A DNA stretch of 64,000 bases from Streptomyces caeruleatus (GCF_001514235.1 NZ_KQ948935.1:62001-126000), one strand, 5' to 3'; shown: positions 17,327-25,812, counted from the stretch's first letter. Numbers and translations are program-made. The notes: generated from the letters alone by a model not told the origin.

Positions 17327-18089
17327 CGGAGTCGAGCAGCTCCAGCGCCTCGTCGAGCAGTCGGCGCAGCCGCAGTGCGTCCGGTGCGACCGCGCTCACC
17401 AGTGCGGCGGGCCCGGCGAGGGGCATCACCGCGGCGTGCTCGCCCAGCACCCGGGCCGTCACCGGAGTCTCGTCGAACTCGGGCCGCACGACGAGGAGTT
17501 GCCCCACGGCGCGATGCCCACCGAGCCCCGCGGGCCCGTCCCAGCCGCCCGGCGCGCCGGGACCGCAGGCGAGCTCCTGATCGAGCACGACACGATCGGC
17601 CACCCGAACGCTGAGGCGGCTGGTGAGCCGCCCCGGCTCCTCGCCCACCCGCCCGAGCACCTGCTCCTCGCGCAGCACGAGCCGCCCGCCCGCACCGACG
17701 TCCACGCGTGTCGTGACGTACAGGTCACTGCCCCGGGCGGAGATCAACTGCTCGGGCAGCCAGTGCAGTTCGGCCCCGTCGGCCACCGACAGCCGTACGT
17801 CGTACCTCGCCTCTCCCTTGCTCTGGCCCGGCAGGGCGATCGTGGCCGCCGCCGACCCGACGCGCAGTCGGGCGCCGGGCTCCACGTCGGCCTCCACGGT
17901 GAAGTGGTCGCCGCCGAGGGGCCCGCTCATCGCGCCGACGACCACGACCCGGGCCTCGGCGCCGCTCGCCCTGGTCCGTCTGAGCGCGAGCGGTCCGTCG
18001 CTGTCGAGCACGGGCAGCGCGGTGCCGCCCCGCCCGTCGTCCCGGGCGACGATCCGCGCGACGGCCCGTACCCCGGCGGTCACGGTCAT
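17319..18089 (-). CDS. ureD: Urease accessory protein UreD
   Basis: 256 residues. Scaffold chaperone that binds apo-urease with UreF and UreG for nickel insertion. UreD features: GPLGGDHFTVEADVEPGARLRVGSAAATIALPG and LHWLPEQLISARGSDLYVTTRVDV. ATG 18089 overlaps the ureG stop as ATGA and is preferred; ATG 18098 would add three residues. Last gene of ureABCFGD, converging on the acyltransferase gene. Confidence 0.92.
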   Translation of the reverse strand: MTVTAGVRAVARIVARDDGRGGTALPVLDSDGPLALRRTRASGAEARVVVVGAMSGPLGGDHFTVEADVEPGARLRVGSAAATIALPGQSKGEARYDVRLSVADGAELHWLPEQLISARGSDLYVTTRVDVGAGGRLVLREEQVLGRVGEEPGRLTSRLSVRVADRVVLDQELACGPGAPGGWDGPAGLGGHRAVGQLLVVRPEFDETPVTARVLGEHAAVMPLAGPAALVSAVAPDALRLRRLLDEALELLDSVN

Positions 18090-18769
18090 GCCCTCCATGC
18101 CGTGAGCTGCGCCCGCACCCAGTCGGCGACATCCCGCACGCCGGGCTCGCTCCGGAGCGACTGGAAGACGACCGGCAGTTCGGCCCGCTGCGCCTTGGCG
18201 TCGGCCGCCATCCGGGCCAGGTCGGAACCGACGTACGGCGCGAGGTCCGTCTTGTTCACGACGAGAAGATCCGCGGTCGTCACCCCCGGCCCGCCCTTGC
18301 GGGGAATGTCGTCCCCACCGGCCACGTCGATCACGAAGATCTGCGCGTCCACCAGCCCCTTGGAAAAGGTGGCGGTGAGATTGTCCCCGCCCGACTCGAC
18401 CAGGATGAGATCGAGAGGACCGACCTCGTCCTCCAGGTCCTCGACGGCCTCGAGGTTCGCGGAGATGTCGTCCCTGATCGCGGTGTGCGGACAGGCCCCC
18501 GTCTCCACAGCCGTGATCCTCTCGGGCGGCAACACGGCCTCCCGCAGCAGGAACTCGGCGTCCTCCCGCGTGTAGATGTCATTCGTCACGACAGCCAGGG
18601 ACAACTCCTCCCGCAGCGCCCGGCACAACGCGGCGACGGTAGCCGTCTTACCGGACCCGACGGGCCCACCCAGGCCGATGCGCAGCGCCCGGCGGCTCCC
18701 GTCGGGCCGATGCGCGTCGGCGCTGACGGCGGAGGGGCCGTTGTGGGTGTGAGCGTGGTCAAGATGCAT
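18086..18769 (-). CDS. ureG: Urease accessory GTPase UreG
   Basis: 227 residues. SIMIBI-class GTPase powering nickel delivery to urease: P-loop GLGGPVGSGKTA, nickel-relay Cys-Pro-His in ETGACPHTAIRDD, ESGGDNLTATF, and NKTDLAPYVG for guanine recognition. The His-rich N-terminus MHLDHAHTHN may bind nickel. A 155-nt gap filled by a dispersed repeat separates it from ureF, whereas it overlaps ureD by 4 nt. Confidence 0.97.
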   Translation of the reverse strand: MHLDHAHTHNGPSAVSADAHRPDGSRRALRIGLGGPVGSGKTATVAALCRALREELSLAVVTNDIYTREDAEFLLREAVLPPERITAVETGACPHTAIRDDISANLEAVEDLEDEVGPLDLILVESGGDNLTATFSKGLVDAQIFVIDVAGGDDIPRKGGPGVTTADLLVVNKTDLAPYVGSDLARMAADAKAQRAELPVVFQSLRSEPGVRDVADWVRAQLTAWRA

Positions 18770-18793
18770 AGAAGCGCCTCCAGTTGCTTCTTT

Positions 18794-18917
18794 CAGCCCG
18801 TCCGGCGTTTGAGGACGAGGCCGAAGGCCGATGGGGGTCCAGGGGGCGAAGCCCCTTGGCGGGGTCGAAGGGGCGGAGCCCCTTCAGGGATGGGACGGGT
18901 AGGGGCGGCGGGGGCGA
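18794..18917. repeat. Streptomyces dispersed intergenic repeat within the urease operon
   Basis: It begins CAGCCCGTCCGGCGTTTGAG, a sequence I recognise as recurring between genes in many Streptomyces genomes. Short hairpins follow: GGGGC-GAA-GCCCC and AAGGGGC-GGA-GCCCCTT (18868-18884). It occupies nearly the whole ureF-ureG gap and may attenuate or process the polycistronic mRNA. Confidence 0.75.
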
Positions 18918-18924
18918 AACACCC

Positions 18925-19599
18925 CTAGGACGCGAACAGCCGTACCGCCCAAGCCGCATGCACCTCCGCCCCGATCTCCAACAGCGGAGCGGCCCCCGCA
19001 GGCAACTCCTCCACCCCACCCCCGACAACCCGCCGCCCCGCCTCAACCGCCCGATCCACCACAAGGTCCACCGTCGGCGCCAACCGCGCCAACACCCCCG
19101 TGGCATCGAACGGATCAAGACTCAGCAACCGCACCGTCGCACTCGCCGGCCCACTCACACTCTCGTAAGCCGCGCAGTAGGCAGCCTCGACAGCCCCCAA
19201 CCCCGCCGCCCGGGCAGCGACCCCCAACACCACCGGCTGATGGGCCCCCTTCGGAAACCGCCGCGCCAGCTCGTCCAGCTCCCCGGACGGCCACGTCGCC
19301 CGAGCGGCCCGCATCAACTGCCGCCCCAGCTTCCGCGCGGCCACCCGCAACGCGGGCGACGCCGTCCGGGCATCGGCCGCCGCGTCCAGCGCCACCGCGT
19401 CCACCCCGACCGCGGCCGCCGCGGCCAGCGAGGCCGCGACCAGCCCAGCCGTGTGCAACCGCCCCCGGCAGAACTCCTCCAGGCTCGCGGCACCGGTGAT
19501 CCGCCCCGCCTTGACGGCCTCCTCCGCCCCGCCGGAGTGCGCGTGCCCCCCGGCGGGAAAGCGGCCGTCGGCGAGGACCAGAAGTGCTGCCCGCGACAT
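18925..19599 (-). CDS. ureF: Urease accessory protein UreF
   Basis: 224 residues, mostly helical. GTPase-activating partner of UreG in nickel insertion. Recognised by LLVLADGRFPAGGHAHSGGAEEAV at the N-terminus (the family LxDxxFPxGxxxHSxGLE signature) and GAVEAAYCAAYESVSGPASATVRLLSLDPF near the C-terminus. Preceded by ureC with a 34-nt gap. Confidence 0.94.
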   Translation of the reverse strand: MSRAALLVLADGRFPAGGHAHSGGAEEAVKAGRITGAASLEEFCRGRLHTAGLVAASLAAAAAVGVDAVALDAAADARTASPALRVAARKLGRQLMRAARATWPSGELDELARRFPKGAHQPVVLGVAARAAGLGAVEAAYCAAYESVSGPASATVRLLSLDPFDATGVLARLAPTVDLVVDRAVEAGRRVVGGGVEELPAGAAPLLEIGAEVHAAWAVRLFAS

Positions 19600-19633
19600 C
19601 AGAACCCAGCCACCGAACTCATCTCAACGCCCC

Positions 19634-21355
19634 TCAGAACAGGAAGTACCGCTGCGCCATGGGCAGTTCGGCGGCAGGCGCGGCCTCCACCAGCTCCCCG
19701 TCGACGTGCACAGCGAAGCTGTCGGGGTCGACCCGCACCTCGGGCCGCGCGTCGTTCTGCCGCATGTCGGCCTTGGTGACCCCACGCGTCGACTCGATGG
19801 CCACGAACCGCTTCCCGAGCTGCAGCCGCTCAGGAAGCCCGTCCTCGATGGCGAGCGGCGCCACGAAGTTGAACGAGTTGGCGGCGGGCGCCCGCCCGAT
19901 CGCCCCGTACATCGGCCGAGGCAGGACCGGCTGCGGCGTCGGGATCGAGGCGTTGGCGTCGCCCATCTGCGCGTACGCGATCTGTCCGCCCTTGATGACG
20001 AGCTGCGGCTTCACGCCGAAGAACGCCGGCTCCCACAGCACGAGGTCGGCGAGCTTGCCGGTCTCCACGGAGCCGATCTCGCGGGCCAGGCCCTGCGCGA
20101 GCGCGGGGTTGATCGTGTACTTGGCCACGTACCGCCGCACCCGCTGGTTGTCGGCCCGCCCGTCCCCGGGCAGCGCACCGCGTCGCCGCTTCATCACGTG
20201 CGCGGTCTGCCAGGTCCGCATGACGACCTCGCCCACCCGGCCCATGGCCTGCGCGTCGGACGAGATGATCGAGATCGCGCCCAGGTCGTGCAGGACGTCC
20301 TCCGCGCCGATCGTCGACGGCCGGATCCGCGACTCGGCGAAGGCGAGGTCCTCGGGCACCGCCGAGTTGAGGTGGTGGCACACCATCAGCATGTCGAGGT
20401 GTTCCTCGGCGGTGTTGACGGTGAACGGCCGGGTCGGGTTCGTCGAGCTGGGCAGCACGTGCGACTCGGAGACGACGGTCATGATGTCGGGCGCGTGCCC
20501 GCCGCCCGCGCCCTCGGTGTGGTACGCGTGGATGCCGCGTCCGGCGATGGCCGCCAGCGTGTCGCCGACGAAGCCCGCCTCGTTCAGGGTGTCCGTGTGG
20601 ATGGCGACCTGGATGCCGGTCCGGTCGGCGACGGTCAGCGAGGCGTCGATGACGGCCGGGGTGGAGCCCCAGTCCTCGTGCAGCTTGAGGCCGAGCGCAC
20701 CGCCGCGGATCTGGGACAGCATCGCCTCGTGGGAGACGGTGTTGCCCTTGCCGAGGAAGCCGATGTTGAGCGGGTACTGCTCCATCGCCTCCAGCATCCG
20801 GGCCAGGTGCCACGGGCCGGGCGTGACGGTGGTCGCCTTGGAGCCCTCGGCCGGTCCGGTGCCGCCGCCGACGAGGGTGGTGATGCCGGAGGACAGCGCC
20901 TCGTCGGCGATCTGCGGGCAGATGAAGTGGACGTGCGCGTCTATGGCGCCGGCCGTCAGGATCCGCCCGTTGCCGGCGATGATCTCGGTCTCCGGGCCGA
21001 TGACGAGGTCGGGGTGGACCCCGTCCATGGTGTCGGGGTTGCCGGCCTTGCCGATGCCGGTGATCCGGCCGTCGCGGATGCCGACGTCGGCCTTGACGAT
21101 GCCCCAGTGGTCGATGATCACGACGCCGGTGATCACCGTGTCGGGGGTGCCGTCGGCGCGCGTGGCCCGGGACTGGCCCATGGACTCGCGGATGACCTTG
21201 CCGCCGCCGAACACGGCCTCGTCGCCGGCGAGTCCGGGACCGCCGCTGCGGTCCTCCTCGATCTCGACCAGCAGATCGGTGTCGGCGAGCCGGATGCGGT
21301 CACCGGTCGTCGGCCCGAACAGGTCGGCGTACGCGGCGCGGGAGATCTCAGGCAT
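19634..21355 (-). CDS. ureC: Urease alpha subunit
   Basis: 573 residues. Catalytic subunit hydrolysing urea to ammonia and carbamate. Nickel ligands and active-site residues are in place: His141 and His143 (DAHVHFICPQ), carbamylated Lys224 with His226 (GLKLHEDWGS), His253 (HTDTLNEAGF), His279 (YHTEGAGGGHAPD) and the flap Cys326-His327 (MVCHHL). ATG 21355 overlaps the end of ureB by 8 nt. Confidence 0.98.
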   Translation of the reverse strand: MPEISRAAYADLFGPTTGDRIRLADTDLLVEIEEDRSGGPGLAGDEAVFGGGKVIRESMGQSRATRADGTPDTVITGVVIIDHWGIVKADVGIRDGRITGIGKAGNPDTMDGVHPDLVIGPETEIIAGNGRILTAGAIDAHVHFICPQIADEALSSGITTLVGGGTGPAEGSKATTVTPGPWHLARMLEAMEQYPLNIGFLGKGNTVSHEAMLSQIRGGALGLKLHEDWGSTPAVIDASLTVADRTGIQVAIHTDTLNEAGFVGDTLAAIAGRGIHAYHTEGAGGGHAPDIMTVVSESHVLPSSTNPTRPFTVNTAEEHLDMLMVCHHLNSAVPEDLAFAESRIRPSTIGAEDVLHDLGAISIISSDAQAMGRVGEVVMRTWQTAHVMKRRRGALPGDGRADNQRVRRYVAKYTINPALAQGLAREIGSVETGKLADLVLWEPAFFGVKPQLVIKGGQIAYAQMGDANASIPTPQPVLPRPMYGAIGRAPAANSFNFVAPLAIEDGLPERLQLGKRFVAIESTRGVTKADMRQNDARPEVRVDPDSFAVHVDGELVEAAPAAELPMAQRYFLF

Positions 21356-21659
21356 CGAGGGCACCTCCGGTCTCGCCGCGCAGTCCCGGCACCACACGGG
21401 CGCCGGTCAGCGGGACGAGTTCGACGTCGACGGGGATCCCGGGCTCGAAGCGCACGGCGGTGCCGGCGGCGACGTTGAGCCGCTTGCCGCGGGCCGCCGC
21501 GCGGTCGAACTCCAGGCCGGGGTTGGCCTCGGCGAAGTGGTAGTGGGAGCCGACCTGGACGGGCCGGTCGGCGGCGTTGAGGACGGTCAGCCGGGTGACG
21601 TCACGGCCCTCGTTGTAGGCAATCGGGCCGTCGGCGAAGAGGATCTCTCCGGGGATCAT
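21348..21659 (-). CDS. ureB: Urease beta subunit
   Basis: 103 residues. Structural subunit of the urease trimer, starting MIPGEILFADGPIAYNEGR with the conserved VQVGSHYHFAEANPGLEFDR and GKRLNVAAGTAVRFEPG segments. Lies 11 nt after ureA and overlaps ureC. Confidence 0.97.
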   Translation of the reverse strand: MIPGEILFADGPIAYNEGRDVTRLTVLNAADRPVQVGSHYHFAEANPGLEFDRAAARGKRLNVAAGTAVRFEPGIPVDVELVPLTGARVVPGLRGETGGALDA

Positions 21660-21670
21660 CGAGGCCTCCT

Positions 21671-21973
21671 TCAGACGATCGGGTCGTGGACGGTGACGAG
21701 CTTGGTGCCGTCCGGGAACGTCGCCTCGACCTGGACGTCGTGGATCATCTCGGGGATGCCCTCCATGACGTCGTCCCTGGTGAGCAGCTTGCGTCCGGAG
21801 GACATGAGCTCGGCGACCGTACGGCCGTCCCGGGCGCCCTCAAGGATGTGCGACGTGATGAGGGCGACCGCCTCGGGGTGGTTCAGCCTCAGCCCACGTG
21901 CGCGGCGCTTCTCGGCCACGTCGGCCGCCACGTGGATGAGCAGCCTCTCTTGCTCGTGCGGGGTCAGTTGCAC
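21671..21973 (-). CDS. ureA: Urease gamma subunit
   Basis: 100 residues from GTG 21973 (MQLTPHEQERLLIHVAADVAEK), the standard length of UreA; GTG 21985 would add four residues. Conserved LNHPEAVALITSHILEGARDGRTVAEL and FPDGTKLVTVHDPI. First gene of the operon ureABCFGD. Confidence 0.96.
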   Translation of the reverse strand: MQLTPHEQERLLIHVAADVAEKRRARGLRLNHPEAVALITSHILEGARDGRTVAELMSSGRKLLTRDDVMEGIPEMIHDVQVEATFPDGTKLVTVHDPIV

Positions 21974-22086
21974 GTCCCACCTCACAGTCCTCGCTCCGGA
22001 CCGTGCGGGGTCCGGTTGCCGCGGCCACGGGGCAAACTGCCTGGTGGCGTGGATGGGCAGGCTAGTTGGACCGCGTTTCGGGCACG

Positions 22087-22725
22087 TTAACCCAGCTGTG
22101 ACCTCTCAGGCGTGTCCGGCATGCTCATCAGGGCCCGCAGTCCGTCCTGGAGGACCTCCACCGGCGCCGCCCCGAACAGGGCCTGCTGGGCGATGAACCC
22201 CTGCACCGCAGCGATCATGGTGCGTGCCGCATGGTCCGCCGAGGCGTCCGACCGCATCATCCCGGCCTCCTGGTACGCCTCGACGGCCAGTACCCATCTC
22301 TCGCGCAGTTCGGTGTAGACGTCCGCCAGAACGGCCGCCAGCTCGTCGCTGCGCACGGTCTCCGCCCAGACCTGGAGCATCAGGCGCGGGAACAGCGGTT
22401 CACCGTCGCCGTTCAGGGACGGCCAGACGCGCAGGGTCCGCCCCAGGACCAGGCCGACCAGGATGTCCGGCGGTGGCGGGGGGCTCTGCCGGGTGACGTC
22501 GGCGAAGGCGGCGCGGATCTCGCCGAGCACCTCTTTGACGATCGCGGCGATCAGCTCGTCCTTGCCGGTGAAGTAGCGGTAGACCGCTCCGGCCGAGAGG
22601 TCGACCTCCTTGAGCACGTCCTGCATGGACGTGGCGTGGAAGCCGTTGCGGGCGAAGAGCCGGGCGGCGCCGTCGAGGATCTGGCGGCGGCGGGCGTCGA
22701 GGTGCTCCTGGGATACGCGTGCCAT
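22087..22725 (-). CDS. TetR-family transcriptional repressor
   Basis: 212 residues. N-terminal TetR helix-turn-helix (RRQILDGAARLFARNGFHATSMQDVLKEVDLSAGAVYRYFTGKDELI) and a ligand-binding C-terminal domain. Divergent from a membrane protein gene, with two 19-bp repeats in the shared 127-nt gap. By position it most likely represses that gene and itself. Start ATG 22725 (MARVSQEHLDARRR) fits family N-termini; the frame continues upstream without a site. Confidence 0.92.
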   Translation of the reverse strand: MARVSQEHLDARRRQILDGAARLFARNGFHATSMQDVLKEVDLSAGAVYRYFTGKDELIAAIVKEVLGEIRAAFADVTRQSPPPPPDILVGLVLGRTLRVWPSLNGDGEPLFPRLMLQVWAETVRSDELAAVLADVYTELRERWVLAVEAYQEAGMMRSDASADHAARTMIAAVQGFIAQQALFGAAPVEVLQDGLRALMSMPDTPERSQLG

Positions 22726-22736
22726 GCCCAAAACGT

Positions 22737-22812
22737 AAAACGAACATTCCTTCTTGACAAGCGAGGACCGCCGGGAGCACGGTGGAACTCGGAAAAACGA
22801 ACGATCCTTCTT
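22737..22812. promoter_or_regulatory. Pair of 19-bp direct repeats, candidate TetR operators
   Basis: AAAACGAACATTCCTTCTT at 22737-22755 and AAAACGAACGATCCTTCTT at 22794-22812 (17 of 19 identical). Each is a loose palindrome (AAAACGAAC against AAGAAGGAT). They flank the divergent starts of the TetR gene and the membrane protein gene. Confidence 0.6.
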
Positions 22813-22852
22813 TTTAATCGGACCCGTTTTCAGATCGGACCCGGGAGACCCC

Positions 22853-23875
22853 ATGTCCACCCTTTCCGCTACGCCGCCCAGGCCTGCCGCCTCTCATCGG
22901 CACCTGGTCGCGGTCGTCGTCCTCGTCCCCGTCCTCGCCGCGCTCGCCCTGTGGGCCTTCGCCTGGCCCGCCGCCCGCACCGCTCCCCGCGACCTGCCTC
23001 TCGCCGTGGCCGGGCCGACCGCCGCCACGGCCCAGGTGGAGCGGCAACTCACCCGACACGAGGGCGCGTTCGAGATCCACCGCTACGCCGACGAGGCCGC
23101 CGCCCGGGAGGCCGTCGAGGACCGGACCGTCTACGGCGCGGTCGTCGTCACCCCGCAGGGCCCGAAGCTGCTGACCGCGTCGGCCGCGAGCCCGGCCGTC
23201 GCCCAGCTGCTCCAGCAGGCGGTGGCGCAGCAGGCCGCCACCCAGGGCACGGAGGTCAGGACGGTCGACGTCGTGCCCGCGGCCGCGTCGGACCCGCGCG
23301 GTGCCGCCCTCACCGCGAGCGTCCTGCCGCTGGCCCTGGCCGGCATGGCGGCCGGCGCGGCGGTGACCCTGCTCGGGCTGCGGGGCATCCGCGCCGCGAG
23401 CGCGCTGGTCGGTGCCGCCGCCCTGATCGGCGTGATCGCGACCGCGCTCGCGCACAGCTGGCTGGGCGTGCTCGCCGGCGACTGGTGGGCGGAGGCCGGG
23501 GTGTTCGCCCTGACGACGCTGGCCGTGAGCGCCGCCGTCGCCGGTCTGGCCGCCCTCGTCGGGCCCGCCGGGGTCGGGATCATGGCCGCGGTCGTGATGC
23601 TGGTCGGCAACCCCTTCTCCGGAGCCGCCTCGGCGCCGCAGATGCTGCCCCAGCCGGTCGGCGTGGTCGGCCAGTGGCTGCCGCCCGGCGTGGGCACGAC
23701 CCTGCTGCGCTCGGTGTCCTTCTTCGACGGCGCGGCGGCGACCGGTCCGGCCCTGACGCTGCTCTGGTGGGCCGCGCTCGGCCTGGGCGCCGTACTGCTG
23801 GGCAGCGCCCTCAGGAAGGCGCATACGACGCACACCGCGCCCGCGCCCGAGCGGGAGCCGTCCACCGTCGGCTGA
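22853..23875 (+). CDS. YhgE/ABC-2-like membrane protein under TetR control
   Basis: 340 residues. One N-terminal helix, an outer domain (RDLPLAVAGPTAATAQVERQL...VYGAVVVTPQGPKLLTA) and five or six C-terminal helices. The layout matches the YhgE/Pip or ABC-2 permease-like family, often linked to drug or lipid export, but no ATPase gene is adjacent. ATG 22853 is the start closest to the operator repeats. A strong terminator follows. Confidence 0.75.
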   Translation: MSTLSATPPRPAASHRHLVAVVVLVPVLAALALWAFAWPAARTAPRDLPLAVAGPTAATAQVERQLTRHEGAFEIHRYADEAAAREAVEDRTVYGAVVVTPQGPKLLTASAASPAVAQLLQQAVAQQAATQGTEVRTVDVVPAAASDPRGAALTASVLPLALAGMAAGAAVTLLGLRGIRAASALVGAAALIGVIATALAHSWLGVLAGDWWAEAGVFALTTLAVSAAVAGLAALVGPAGVGIMAAVVMLVGNPFSGAASAPQMLPQPVGVVGQWLPPGVGTTLLRSVSFFDGAAATGPALTLLWWAALGLGAVLLGSALRKAHTTHTAPAPEREPSTVG

Positions 23876-23896
23876 CCCACCGGCACACCGAAGCGA

Positions 23897-23932
23897 CCGT
23901 GCACCCCCGCTGTAGCGGACGGGGGTGCACGG
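23897..23932. terminator. Bidirectional terminator between convergent genes
   Basis: Perfect 13-bp stem CCGTGCACCCCCG / CGGGGGTGCACGG with a 10-nt loop, extended by an A-T pair, between the membrane protein gene and the convergent Phd antitoxin gene. Confidence 0.9.
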
Positions 23933-23965
23933 TTCTCTGCTTCACGGAGGCCCGAACCGCGGGCG

Positions 23966-24253
23966 CTACGAGGGGGTCGCCCCCCGGTGCTCGGCGGCGA
24001 TACCGAAGCGATGCCGTTCGCGGGGAGCGGAAGCGACCTCGCGGACGCCGGAGACCGCGCTGATCACCTGCTCCTCGGCGAGTTCCGCCGGCTCCCCGAG
24101 CTTCTCCAGTCGCTCCAGGTCAGCGGCGGAGACAAGGGCGACGAGGGGCTTTCCGTGCCGCGTCACGACGACGCGTTCACCGCCGTACACCACGCGATTG
24201 ATCAGATCGGCGAGCTCAGCCCTGGCTTGCGTCACCGGAATCTCGTAGGACAT
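23966..24253 (-). CDS. Phd/YefM-type antitoxin, orphan
   Basis: 95 residues with the Phd/YefM N-terminal fold MSYEIPVTQARAELADLINRVVYGGERVVVTRHGKPLVALVSAADLERL. Such proteins bind their own operator and neutralise a Doc or YoeB-type toxin. No toxin gene lies on either side: downstream is the convergent membrane protein gene, upstream a divergent clpP. ATG 24253 is preferred over GTG 24262. Confidence 0.85.
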   Translation of the reverse strand: MSYEIPVTQARAELADLINRVVYGGERVVVTRHGKPLVALVSAADLERLEKLGEPAELAEEQVISAVSGVREVASAPRERHRFGIAAEHRGATPS

Positions 24254-24270
24254 GCTCCCCACATTACGTC

Positions 24271-24287
24271 ATGTACGTCCTGTACAT
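24271..24287. promoter_or_regulatory. Dyad ATGTAC-N5-GTACAT, candidate Phd operator
   Basis: Perfect 6-bp arms in the 68-nt gap between the divergent Phd antitoxin and clpP genes, next to a minus-strand -10 box TAATGT (24261-24266). It fits autoregulation and could also affect clpP. Confidence 0.6.
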
Positions 24288-24321
24288 TTTTTACAGGCAC
24301 CTCGCCAAGGGAGCGTGAGCC

Positions 24322-24957
24322 ATGACCCGACCGACCGCCCGCCATGTACTGCCCGAGTTCACGGAGCGCACGAGTAACGGCACCAGGACGCAGGACCCCT
24401 ACTCGAAGCTGCTGGAGGAGCGGATCGTCTTCCTCGGCACGCAGATCGACGACATCTCGGCGAACGACGTGATGGCACAGTTCATGTACCTGGAGCACAG
24501 GGACCCCGACCGGGGCATCTCGCTGTACATCAATTCGCCGGGCGGATCCTTCAGCGCCATGACGGCGATCTACGACACCATGCGGTACGTCACCTGTGAC
24601 GTGGAGACGATCTGCCTGGGCCAGGCCGGCTCGGCCGCCGCGGTGCTGTTGTCCGCCGGCACACCGGGCAAGCGGTTCGCCCTGCCGGGCGCCCGGGTGG
24701 CGATCCGTCAGCCGGGGCTGCCCGAGCCGGTCGAGGGCCAGGCCAGCGATCTGGCCATCCAGGCCGACGAACTGACGCGCATTCGGACCCGCCTTGAGGA
24801 CATGCTCGCCCTGCACACCGGACGCGGCCGCGAGCAGGTGAGCGAGGACATCGAGCGGGACAAGCTCCTGAACGCGCGGGAGGCGCTGGAGTACGGGCTG
24901 GTGGACGCGATCATCCCCAGCCGCAAGACCACCCTCGCGCCGCCCACGGGGCGGTGA
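24322..24957 (+). CDS. ClpP-like protease subunit with catalytic His replaced by Arg
   Basis: 211 residues, clearly ClpP family: INSPGGSFSAMTAIYDTM, GQAGSAAAVLLSAGTPGKRFALPGARV and DIERDKLLNAREALEYGLVD. Nucleophile Ser104 and Asp180 are in place, but the family IHQP reads IRQP, so the catalytic His is Arg129. It may be inactive alone and act in a mixed ClpP ring with an active paralogue. Actinobacteria carry several ClpP paralogues. It is divergent from an orphan antitoxin gene and followed after 7 nt by a small unknown gene. Confidence 0.88.
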   Translation: MTRPTARHVLPEFTERTSNGTRTQDPYSKLLEERIVFLGTQIDDISANDVMAQFMYLEHRDPDRGISLYINSPGGSFSAMTAIYDTMRYVTCDVETICLGQAGSAAAVLLSAGTPGKRFALPGARVAIRQPGLPEPVEGQASDLAIQADELTRIRTRLEDMLALHTGRGREQVSEDIERDKLLNAREALEYGLVDAIIPSRKTTLAPPTGR

Positions 24958-24964
24958 TCGGCCG

Positions 24965-25273
24965 GTGCTTCCACCCGAGCTGCCGCCGCTGCCCGCGCTG
25001 ACCCGCGCGGAGGGCGAGTTGATCGACCGTTACCTCGACGTCGTGGACCTGCTCGGCCGGATCAACCCGGGCCGGCACGGCGACACCTACAGCGGACTGC
25101 GCGCCGCCCAGGCGCTCGTGAGCAGGGCGACCGAGCTCCGGGACGCGCTGGCGCTGATGCATCAGCGGGGCGAGACGGAGCTGCACGCTCTCACGCTGGC
25201 GCGTGCGTTGCGCGTGCTGGACGGAGAGCGCCGCACGGCTCGTGTCACGGTGCCGCCGCGCTCCGACAGTTGA
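24965..25273 (+). CDS. Small hypothetical protein downstream of clpP
   Basis: 102 residues, no signal peptide, mostly helical (LTRAEGELIDRYLDVVDLLGRINPGRHGDTYSGLRAAQALVSRATELRDALALM). GTG 24965 lies 7 nt after the clpP stop, so probably the same mRNA. Family not recognised; by context it could be a partner of the degenerate ClpP. Confidence 0.65.
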   Translation: MLPPELPPLPALTRAEGELIDRYLDVVDLLGRINPGRHGDTYSGLRAAQALVSRATELRDALALMHQRGETELHALTLARALRVLDGERRTARVTVPPRSDS

Positions 25274-25289
25274 CGAGGTGTACAGACCG

Positions 25290-25328
25290 GTTCCGGACGA
25301 CTCGGCCCACTGACGAGGCGTCCGGAAC
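25290..25328 (+). terminator. Inverted repeat after the clpP operon
   Basis: Perfect 9-bp arms GTTCCGGAC / GTCCGGAAC with a 21-nt loop, 17 nt after the last stop. Confidence 0.5.
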
Positions 25329-25496
25329 GGAGCTGAAACGCACCAAACGACGTACCGCCTTTCGGCGTAGCCACGCATCCATTTGCGCGCCCGTCAAGGT
25401 TGCACAACGGGCATGACCGCGAGGCGGAATCATGTGTTCCGTCCCTGGTCCGGGGCTCGTTGGGCACCTGGACACCGCTTCGAACACAGGGGTGTC

Positions 25497-25510
25497 CACC
25501 CGAACGGGTG
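25497..25510. promoter_or_regulatory. Dyad CACCCG-AA-CGGGTG
   Basis: Perfect 14-bp palindrome in the long leader region upstream of the riboswitch. Possible operator near the promoter of the NlpC/P60 gene. Confidence 0.35.
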
Positions 25511-25682
25511 AGTGGTGAGTAACGCCACAAATCCCCGGTTCCGTTGGGATTTTCGTTCAACCGTGCGTCAAGATCCCTGTCTGACGACAAGCCCCCGCCA
25601 CAGCGGCGGGGCGGTCCGGGCGGACGCCGAGTCCTGCCGCCGCCCGGATGACCGGTCGACAGGAGTGGATCGGCAGGAGTGG

Positions 25683-25812
25683 AGGACCCGAGCAAGACGG
25701 GTTGCCGGAGCGGACGTTCGTTCGATCCGAGCAGCCCTTGGGGTGAAGCCGCAGCAACGCGGCCGGGCAACTTCGCCAGCCCGAATCCGACAGGTCATCC
25801 TTCACAGGCGGC
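25683..25812 (+). ncRNA. ydaO/yuaA-type c-di-AMP riboswitch
   Basis: Conserved core of the class: GGGGTGAAGCCG at 25740-25751, then a GGGCAAC element, then GCCCGAATCCGACAGGTCAT starting at 25779. It lies just upstream of an NlpC/P60 cell-wall hydrolase gene, the classic actinobacterial target (with rpf genes). In this class c-di-AMP lowers expression. Boundaries are approximate; most of the 555-nt gap from 25274 is promoter and leader. Confidence 0.87.

Noticed and set aside
17319..22000. Urease genes as a recently acquired island
   Set aside because: Base composition and codon use match the neighbours, the gene order is standard, and there are no mobility genes or att repeats.
22754..22759. 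TTGACA as the -35 of the TetR-controlled gene
   Set aside because: No acceptable -10 at 16-19 nt downstream.
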